From the NCBI GenBank assembly GCA_013003285.1, contig JABDJY010000336.1, forward strand, positions 1 to 11,833: 11,833 nt of DNA. Reading direction: 5' to 3'. The notes under the pieces were generated by a model. That model did not search any database. It was not told the origin of the DNA and worked only from the letters and a program-made list of their open reading frames with translations. The stretch comes from Alphaproteobacteria bacterium. Lineage in GTDB: Bacteria; Pseudomonadota; Alphaproteobacteria; UBA6615. A program made the translations under genes and the position numbers. Of this stretch, positions 6,650-11,833 are shown one piece after another; position 1 is the first letter of the stretch; every line of letters begins with the position of its first letter.

Positions 6650-6970
6650 TTAGTCGGATTTTTTGATTTCGCCGGCGGCATTGTCGACGATGATCGGGGT
6701 CTCGAACCAGGTAATTTCCGGGTCGACCCCGTAGGCGTTGCGGATGGCTTCGCGCCAGGGACCGCCTTCGGCATAGAGTTCTTCCGCGGCCTCGCGCGAC
6801 TCCCAGGTATAGACGCCGCCGCCGACGCCGCGGTCGGTATCGAGCAGGAAATTTTTGCGAATCAAGCCCGGTACGCTTTCGAACCGTGGTGCGACATTTC
6901 CCATATTGGTCAAAATTTCGTCACGCTCGACATCGCTGGCGACTTTGAACTGGACAATTGCGGTGATCAT
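6650..6970 (-). CDS. ABM/YdhR-like dimeric alpha/beta-barrel protein
   Basis: The 106-residue protein has the ferredoxin-like beta-alpha-beta layout of the small monooxygenase-type barrels: strand MITAIVQFKV (1-10), a helix, VPGLIRKNFLLDTDRG (33-48), strand GGGVYTWESREAAEELY (50-66), a second helix containing GPWREAI (70-76), and PEITWFETPIIVDN at the end. Members of this fold include cofactor-free monooxygenases and isomerases as well as proteins of unknown role such as YdhR. The start is set by GAGGAG 9 bases before the ATG. It is the first gene of the run leading to the enoyl-thioester reductase, so a step on the same metabolite is plausible. The reaction is unknown. Confidence 0.75.
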   Translation of the reverse strand: MITAIVQFKVASDVERDEILTNMGNVAPRFESVPGLIRKNFLLDTDRGVGGGVYTWESREAAEELYAEGGPWREAIRNAYGVDPEITWFETPIIVDNAAGEIKKSD

Positions 6971-7064
6971 CGGTCTTGTCTCCTCGCTGGCTTACATAAT
7001 TCTCGCCATATTGCGGTAATCGCCATGGGCGCACAACCAAGCGGCTAGCGCCGGAGTATCACGT

Positions 7065-7988
7065 TTGAGCGTATCGAACACATCCGTTTTGGGTCGCCTG
7101 CCGGCCAGCGTGCAAGGCATGGCCTGGATGTTCCTGACGACGATCATGATCGTCGCGATGCATTCGTTTATCCGCGAGTTGACGACCAATTTGCACCCTT
7201 TTGAGGTGGGATTTTTCCGCAACTTGTTCGGTGTACCGGTCGCGGTCATATTGATCATGCGATACGGCTGGGGCCTGTTCAGGACCGAACGGGTGCGCAC
7301 CCATGTCATTCGCTCCGTGGGGCATGTCTGCGCCATGATGATGTTCTTTACCGGCATCGTCACGACGCCGCTGGCAACCGCCAATGCGCTGACCTTTGCC
7401 GCGCCGCTGTTCGCCGCCGTGTTGGCGGTGCTGGTCCTCGGCGAGGTATTCCACTGGCGGCGATGGGGCGCCCTGCTTTTCGGGTTCGCGGGCACCCTGG
7501 TGATCTTGCGGCCGGGCTTCGTCGCGTTGGAGACCGGTCCGCTTTTGATCCTGGGATCGGCATTCATCTGGGGTGTCGTCCTCGTCGTTATCAAGTCACT
7601 CGGTCGAAAAGACACCACACCCACGATCATCATCTACATGGTCGTTTTCATGACGCCGCTATCCTTCATTCCAGCTTTGTTCGTGTGGAGCTGGCCGACA
7701 TGGGGTGAGCTCGGTTTGATGTTCATCATGGGGATGATCGGGACGGCCGGACATCTCACGCTGACCCAAGCGTTGCGGTTGGCCGACACGGCTGTTGTCA
7801 TGCCGATCGATTTTTTCAAATTGATTTGGGCGGCGGTGCTCGGTTTTGCGCTATTCGGCGAGGTGCCAAATCAATTCACCTGGATCGGTGGCATCATGAT
7901 ATTTGCCGGCGCCACTTATCTGGCGGTCCGCGAACGCAGCGACGCACGGGCCGCGCGTATCCCGGTATCGCTGACCCCCGACCCCTGA
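7065..7988 (+). CDS. EamA/DMT-superfamily transporter
   Basis: The 307-residue protein has ten predicted membrane helices in two EamA repeats, about 17-149 and 160-290. Each repeat ends with the same signature: VLGEVFHWRRWGALLFGFAG (124-143) and LFGEVPNQFTWIGGIMIFAG in the second half. Drug/metabolite transporters of this type move amino acids, nucleotides, S-adenosylmethionine or small metabolites through the inner membrane; the substrate here is unknown. The start is a TTG, supported by GGAG (7053-7056) 8 bases upstream and by the lack of an in-frame ATG before residue 19. The stop codon overlaps the ATG of the type III polyketide synthase by one base (TGATG), so the two are translationally linked. 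This suggests export of the polyketide product or supply of a cofactor. Confidence 0.9.
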   Translation: MSVSNTSVLGRLPASVQGMAWMFLTTIMIVAMHSFIRELTTNLHPFEVGFFRNLFGVPVAVILIMRYGWGLFRTERVRTHVIRSVGHVCAMMMFFTGIVTTPLATANALTFAAPLFAAVLAVLVLGEVFHWRRWGALLFGFAGTLVILRPGFVALETGPLLILGSAFIWGVVLVVIKSLGRKDTTPTIIIYMVVFMTPLSFIPALFVWSWPTWGELGLMFIMGMIGTAGHLTLTQALRLADTAVVMPIDFFKLIWAAVLGFALFGEVPNQFTWIGGIMIFAGATYLAVRERSDARAARIPVSLTPDP

Positions 7989-9049
7989 TGGGTGGCCCAG
8001 CGCAGACAGCGCCGGCACATCTTTCGGCAGTTGCGACGGCGGTGCCCGAATATGCGCTGCACCAGTCCGATGTGGTGGCCCGGGCCACCGAGATATTCGC
8101 GCCCGACGTCGCCGACTTCGATCGGTATACGCCGGTCTACGCCAATGCCGGGGTGGCGACCCGCTATTCCTGCGTGCCGCTGGAATGGTACGGCCAACCG
8201 CACAGTTTCACCGAGCGTAACGATCTCTACATCGAAAATTCGGTCACTTTGCTTGAACGTGTGGCTGGCGACCTGCTGGGTCAAGCTGGGCTAATGGCGA
8301 ACGACATCGATGCGTTGGTGGTGGTATCGACCACCGGCATGGCGACCCCCAGTCTTGATGCATTGTTGATCGAGCGCATGGCGTTGCGCCGCGATGTGGA
8401 GCGTCTGCCGGTGTTCGGACTGGGTTGCGCCGGAGGTGTGACCGGCCTGGCCCGGGCAGGACAATTGGCGAAAAGCAAACCCGGCGCGCGGGTCATGTTG
8501 TTGGTGGTCGAACTCTGCGGTCTGACCTTTCAAGCCAACGACACGGCAAAGAGCAATATCATTTCCACCGCCCTGTTCGGCGATGGCGCCGCTGGTGCAA
8601 TCCTGCAGTGCGCGGGCGAGGGGCTGGCGATTATCGATTGGGCCGAGCACACCTGGCCGGACTCGCTCGACGTCATGGGTTGGTCGTTCGGTGAAGACGG
8701 TTTGGGCATCCAGCTATCGCGCGACGTTCCCGGCTTTGTCCGCAATAACTTATCGGGCCCGGCTGGCGCGTTTCTCGAGCGTAATGGACTGACCCTGGCG
8801 AACATCGACCGCCACATCTGCCATCCCGGCGGCGGCAAGGTGCTCGATGCGTTGGAAGAGGTGCTCGGTCTGGAGCAGGGCGAACTGGTCGCGTCGCGTG
8901 CGGTGATGCGTGACTATGGAAATATGTCGGCCGCGACGGCGCTATTTGTCCTCAAAGAGACCATGGCGCAGTCGCCCACTGGCCGCTATCTGATGTCGGC
9001 CCTGGGGCCGGGCTTTACCGCCTCGTTCGCGCTGCTGGAGGCCGGATGA
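7988..9049 (+). CDS. Type III polyketide synthase (chalcone/alkylpyrone synthase-like)
   Basis: The 353-residue thiolase-fold enzyme carries the complete type III PKS triad: Cys147 in GLGCAGGVTGLARAG (144-158), His279 in HICHPGGGKVLDALEE (276-291), and Asn312 in DYGNMSAATALFVL (309-322). The C-terminal loop ALGPGFTASF (338-347) replaces the GFGPG motif of plant enzymes. The N-terminal block AVATAVPEYALHQSDVVARA (14-33) supports this start. Such enzymes extend an acyl-CoA starter with malonyl-CoA and cyclise the chain to resorcinols, pyrones or phloroglucinols. The starter and ring type cannot be read from the sequence. The frame is open upstream to 7826 inside the transporter gene, but family similarity begins only after 7988. 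The stop overlaps the methyltransferase start by four bases (ATGA). The closest functional analogues by context are SrsA and BpsA. Confidence 0.92.
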   Translation: MGGPAQTAPAHLSAVATAVPEYALHQSDVVARATEIFAPDVADFDRYTPVYANAGVATRYSCVPLEWYGQPHSFTERNDLYIENSVTLLERVAGDLLGQAGLMANDIDALVVVSTTGMATPSLDALLIERMALRRDVERLPVFGLGCAGGVTGLARAGQLAKSKPGARVMLLVVELCGLTFQANDTAKSNIISTALFGDGAAGAILQCAGEGLAIIDWAEHTWPDSLDVMGWSFGEDGLGIQLSRDVPGFVRNNLSGPAGAFLERNGLTLANIDRHICHPGGGKVLDALEEVLGLEQGELVASRAVMRDYGNMSAATALFVLKETMAQSPTGRYLMSALGPGFTASFALLEAG

Positions 9050-9543
9050 TTCTTACGGTCTGGCATATACTGCTGGCGCTGATCGTGCTGCAGCGGCTGA
9101 TCGAATTGATGGTGGCGCGGATTAATACCCGCAAGCTGCTGGCCGCCGGCGGCATTGAACACGGCGCGCGCCACTACCCGGTCATGGTGGCCCTGCACAC
9201 AGCCTGGCTGGTCAGTCTGGCAGTGTTTATCTCCGCCGACGCCGCACTCAATCCGCTATGGTTTATCGTATTTCTATTCCTGCAAGGCGGGCGGGTATGG
9301 ATAATCACCTCGCTCGGCCGCTATTGGACCACGCGCGTCATCACCGTGCCGGGCGCGCCACTGGTCAAGCGCGGCCCCTATCGCTGGCTGCGCCACCCCA
9401 ACTATGTGGTGGTCGTGGCCGAGATCGCCGTGGTGCCGCTCATCGCTGGCGCCTGGGAAATCGCCCTGGTCTTCAGCATCGCCAACGCCGCATTGCTGTG
9501 GCACCGCGTTCGCATTGAAAATGCGGCGCTGGCTGGCCGGTAA
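9046..9543 (+). CDS. ICMT-family membrane methyltransferase (SrsB/BpsB-like)
   Basis: The 165-residue integral membrane protein resembles isoprenylcysteine carboxyl methyltransferases. Hydrophobic helices are seen at about 3-21, 47-66, 70-88 and 121-150. The family core is GRYWTTRVI (91-99) followed by KRGPYRWLRHPNYVVVVAE (108-126), which forms the S-adenosylmethionine pocket, and RVRIENAAL (154-162) near the end. Its size fits the short bacterial members. It overlaps the type III PKS by four bases (ATGA), so both should be made together. In Streptomyces SrsB and Bacillus BpsB (YpbQ), relatives in the same position O-methylate alkylresorcinols or alkylpyrones. The same role is inferred here: methylation of the PKS product at the membrane. 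Confidence 0.88.
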   Translation: MILTVWHILLALIVLQRLIELMVARINTRKLLAAGGIEHGARHYPVMVALHTAWLVSLAVFISADAALNPLWFIVFLFLQGGRVWIITSLGRYWTTRVITVPGAPLVKRGPYRWLRHPNYVVVVAEIAVVPLIAGAWEIALVFSIANAALLWHRVRIENAALAGR

Positions 9544-9544
9544 A

Positions 9545-9565
9545 CGGCCGAGATTTACTCGGCCG
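9545..9565. terminator. GC-rich hairpin at the methyltransferase/Mo-enzyme convergent junction
   Basis: A perfect 8-bp stem, CGGCCGAG (9545-9552) with CTCGGCCG (9558-9565), has a 5-base loop ATTTA. The loop contains the TAA stop (9555-9557) of the minus-strand gene, and the plus-strand gene stops 1 base before the stem. It is symmetric, and each side is followed by only a short T stretch (CTTTC or GTTTA). It probably serves as a terminator for both transcripts. Confidence 0.65.
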
Positions 9566-11795
9566 CTTTCGGCATTTCCAGGGCTTCCAGCACCTTCGGC
9601 GGCGACATGGGCAGGCTGTTGAAGCGAATGCCGATGGCGTTGTAGACCGCGTTGCGGATCGCCGCCAGCGGCGGCACCAGCGGCACTTCGCCGACACCGC
9701 GCACGCCTTGCGGATGCTTGGGATTGGGCACTTCGATCATGACCGCGTCGAGCATCGGCAGGTCCGAACAGACCGGCATGCGGTAATCGAGGAAGCCCGG
9801 ATTATCCACTTGGCCGTCCTTGTTATAGATATATTCCTCGTTGAGCGCCCAGCCGATGCCTTGTGCGACGCCGCCCTGCATCTGGCCTTCCACATAGGCC
9901 GGATGGACGGCGCGGCCGACATCCTGGAACGAGGTGTAGCGCAGCACCTTAACGATACCGAGATCCATATCCACCTCGACGTCGCACATATGAGTGGCGA
10001 AACCGCCCTCGGCGCCCGAGGTGTTGAGCTGCACGCCAGCGCCAATCGGGTCGCCGCCCTTGCCGGCAATCTCCGCCAGCGTTAGCGGGTCGAACTTACC
10101 GGCATTGTCGCCGGCCGGGCGTGCCTCGCCATTTTCCCAGGTGACGGCGTCCGGATCGATATCCCAGATCTTCGCCGCGCGCTCGCGCAGGGTCGTGATG
10201 ATCTTCTCCGTCGATTCGGTAACCACCATGGCCGAAGCAAATAGCACGCGGCTGCCGCCGGTGAGGTTGCTATAGCCGATGGTGGCGGTATCGCCGATCA
10301 GCACAGAGACCCGCTTATAGTCGATGCCCAGCAACTCGGCCGTGATGTTGGCGATCGAGGCGCGTGAACCACCGATATCCGGATGGCCGGTGGTGACCAC
10401 CACATTGCCGTCTTCGGTGATGTTGACCTGGGCGCTGGATTCGCCGCCGGCGTTGAACCAGAAGCCGCTGGCAACGCCACGGCCCTGATGCTTGCCGAGT
10501 GGCGCCGAGTTATGCGGATGGGCAATCGCCGCCTCGATGGTCTCGACGAAGCCGATGCGCGGATAGGTCGGGCCATGGGGCGCCTTGGTGCCTTCCCGCG
10601 CGGCGTTCTTCAACCGTAATTCCAGCGGATCCATTTCGAGCGCCTCGGCGACCTCGTCGAGCACGCTTTCCACGGCAAAGGCGCCAATCGGTGCGCCCGG
10701 TGCGCGATAGGCGGCGACCTTGGAGCGGTTGGAGACCACATCGATGCCACGCGAATGGACGTTGGGGATGTTGTAGGGGGCGAAGCTGCAACCGGCGGCG
10801 CCGCGGATCGGCGAGCCGGGTAGGGCGCCGGCCTGCAGATAGAAGGTGCCGTCGGCAGCGACGATCTGGCCGTCTTTGGTGGCGCCGATCTTCACGGTGC
10901 TCATGGAGCCCGAGGTGGGGCCGGAGGCCCGCATGACTTCTTCGCGGGTCATCACCATCTTTACCGGCCGGCCGGATTTCTTGGCCAGCATGGTGGCGAC
11001 AGGTTCGAGGTAAACGATGGTCTTGCCGCCGAAGCCGCCGCCGATTTCGGCTGGAATGGCGCGAATGTCGCTCTGGCTCAAGCCCGTCAACATCGCCGTC
11101 ATGGCGCGGACCATGAATTGGCCTTGGCTGGAGCTCCAGATGGTCGTCTTGCCGTCGGGCGCGACGCTGACCAGACAGGCATGGGGCTCGATATAGCCCT
11201 GATGGACCGGGCGGGTGGTGAAGCTGCGCTCGATGACCACATCGGCTTGGGCGAAGCCGTCCTCGATGTCGCCCAGATTATGTTCGAGCGTGCCGGTAAT
11301 GTTGGACGGCTTGCCATCATGCTCGTTGAATTCGTGCAGGATCGGCGCGTCATCCTTGATGGCGTCTTCGATCTCGATGACCCAGGGCAGAACCTCATAG
11401 TCCACTTCGATCAGCTTGCAGGCTTCCGCCGCGATCGCTTCCGACGTGGCCGCGACGGCGGCGATGGGGTGACCGTGGAACAGGGCCTTTTCGCGGGCCA
11501 TGATATTGCGGCACATCCAGCGCATATCCTGAATACCCAGCGCCACCGGCGTGTCGAGCGGGAATTCCACAATGTCGCTGGCGGTCACCACCGCCTTCAC
11601 GCCCGGATAGGCTTCGGCCTTCGAGGTGTCAATCGAGCGGATGCGGGCATGGGCGTGCGGGCTGCGCAGCACCTTACCCCAGATCATGCCGGGCATATTG
11701 GTGTCGGCGGCGAAGGCGGCACGGCCGGTGACTTTCTCGGCACCGTCGGGACGGATTGTGCTTTGGCCGATCCATTTATTGGTCGTTTCACTCAT
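9555..11795 (-). CDS. Xanthine dehydrogenase-family molybdopterin-binding large subunit
   Basis: The 746-residue protein is the catalytic subunit of a molybdenum hydroxylase, which oxidises a substrate with water-derived oxygen. An N-terminal a/b-hammerhead domain (about 18-140) precedes the molybdopterin-binding region. Motifs are GGGFGGK (252-258), AYRAPGAP (362-369), GQMQGGVAQGIGWAL (637-651) and, near the end, GVRGVGE (697-703) with the likely catalytic base Glu703. Form I CO dehydrogenase is excluded because AYXCSFR is absent; the form II AYRGAGR is also changed to AYRAPGAP. Substrate is open: an aldehyde, N-heterocycle or aromatic acyl-CoA are all possible. The ATG has GGGAGG 7 bases upstream and overlaps the upstream gene's stop by four bases (ATGA). 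The iron-sulfur and FAD subunits should be encoded to the right of the window. Confidence 0.92.
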   Translation of the reverse strand: MSETTNKWIGQSTIRPDGAEKVTGRAAFAADTNMPGMIWGKVLRSPHAHARIRSIDTSKAEAYPGVKAVVTASDIVEFPLDTPVALGIQDMRWMCRNIMAREKALFHGHPIAAVAATSEAIAAEACKLIEVDYEVLPWVIEIEDAIKDDAPILHEFNEHDGKPSNITGTLEHNLGDIEDGFAQADVVIERSFTTRPVHQGYIEPHACLVSVAPDGKTTIWSSSQGQFMVRAMTAMLTGLSQSDIRAIPAEIGGGFGGKTIVYLEPVATMLAKKSGRPVKMVMTREEVMRASGPTSGSMSTVKIGATKDGQIVAADGTFYLQAGALPGSPIRGAAGCSFAPYNIPNVHSRGIDVVSNRSKVAAYRAPGAPIGAFAVESVLDEVAEALEMDPLELRLKNAAREGTKAPHGPTYPRIGFVETIEAAIAHPHNSAPLGKHQGRGVASGFWFNAGGESSAQVNITEDGNVVVTTGHPDIGGSRASIANITAELLGIDYKRVSVLIGDTATIGYSNLTGGSRVLFASAMVVTESTEKIITTLRERAAKIWDIDPDAVTWENGEARPAGDNAGKFDPLTLAEIAGKGGDPIGAGVQLNTSGAEGGFATHMCDVEVDMDLGIVKVLRYTSFQDVGRAVHPAYVEGQMQGGVAQGIGWALNEEYIYNKDGQVDNPGFLDYRMPVCSDLPMLDAVMIEVPNPKHPQGVRGVGEVPLVPPLAAIRNAVYNAIGIRFNSLPMSPPKVLEALEMPKAAE

Positions 11796-11833
11796 TGTGC
11801 TGCCTCCCGCATATCGGCGGCGGTATCCAATAC
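11792..11833 (-). CDS. 3' end of an upstream, coupled gene (probably an iron-sulfur or FAD subunit)
   Basis: Reading leftwards from the right edge, one frame gives VLDTAADMREAAQ and then TGA (11792-11794), which overlaps the ATG of the Mo-subunit gene as ATGA. The overlap and the ribosome-binding site inside this segment argue that it is a real gene end. The sequence resembles the helical C-terminus of CoxS-type (2Fe-2S) subunits, which usually precede the large subunit. Thirteen residues cannot prove this, and an FAD-binding subunit is equally possible. Confidence 0.5.
   Translation of the reverse strand, partial: VLDTAADMREAAQ

Noticed and set aside
6992..7633. Minus-strand open frame (213 codons) opposite the EamA transporter
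   Set aside because: The transporter frame has clear family signatures and membrane helices; the opposite frame has low-complexity Thr/Arg/Pro content and no domain.
7826..7987. N-terminal extension of the type III PKS
   Set aside because: It lies wholly inside the transporter gene in another frame, and its sequence does not resemble the PKS family; the ATG at 7988 gives the normal length.
9555..11795. Carbon monoxide dehydrogenase large subunit (CoxL form I)
   Set aside because: The diagnostic AYXCSFR motif is absent; the corresponding stretch is AYRAPGAP.
1..11833. Defence system, CRISPR array, phage or insertion sequence
   Set aside because: No spaced repeats, transposase, integrase, nuclease or toxin-antitoxin signatures were found on either strand; the content is metabolic and housekeeping.

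Overview
The window looks like chromosomal DNA from a GC-rich alphaproteobacterium, possibly a Rhodospirillales-like environmental lineage. The clearest clue is a promoter in front of an imuA gene that carries the alphaproteobacterial LexA box, GTTC-N7-GTTC. The gene families (SleB-type hydrolase, malonyl-CoA decarboxylase, Cox-type molybdenum hydroxylase) fit that group. I see no rRNA, tRNA, CRISPR array, insertion sequence, integrase or phage gene. All genes appear intact except one cut by the right edge.

Layout from left to right. (1) imuA on the minus strand, the first gene of an SOS mutasome operon whose imuB would lie beyond the left edge. Its promoter has a -10 box that overlaps the LexA box. 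(2) A 303-base, partly very AT-rich spacer, then a plus-strand secreted SleB/CwlJ-type cell-wall hydrolase. (3) A minus-strand malonyl-CoA decarboxylase, convergent with the hydrolase. (4) A plus-strand pair: an SDR-fold protein whose catalytic Tyr is Phe, and a small two-helix membrane protein. (5) A minus-strand run read as ABM-fold small protein, MECR/ETR-type enoyl-thioester reductase, exported DM13-domain protein and GNAT acetyltransferase. (6) A plus-strand, stop/start-overlapping operon of EamA transporter, type III polyketide synthase and ICMT-family methyltransferase. (7) A minus-strand xanthine-dehydrogenase-family molybdopterin subunit, preceded by the last 13 codons of a coupled upstream gene, probably another subunit of the same enzyme.

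The most interesting unit is (6). The pairing of a type III PKS with a small ICMT-like methyltransferase matches the known SrsA/SrsB (Streptomyces) and BpsA/BpsB (Bacillus) pathways, which make O-methylated alkylresorcinols or alkylpyrones. Here an EamA transporter gene comes first, and the operon diverges from the enoyl-reductase operon across a 94-base spacer. A membrane polyketide-lipid pathway with its own transporter is a reasonable hypothesis, but the product cannot be read from the sequence.

All three convergent gene junctions (about 1823-1877, 4517-4577, 9545-9565) carry inverted repeats that include a stop codon of a neighbouring gene. They probably act as compact, shared 3' ends.
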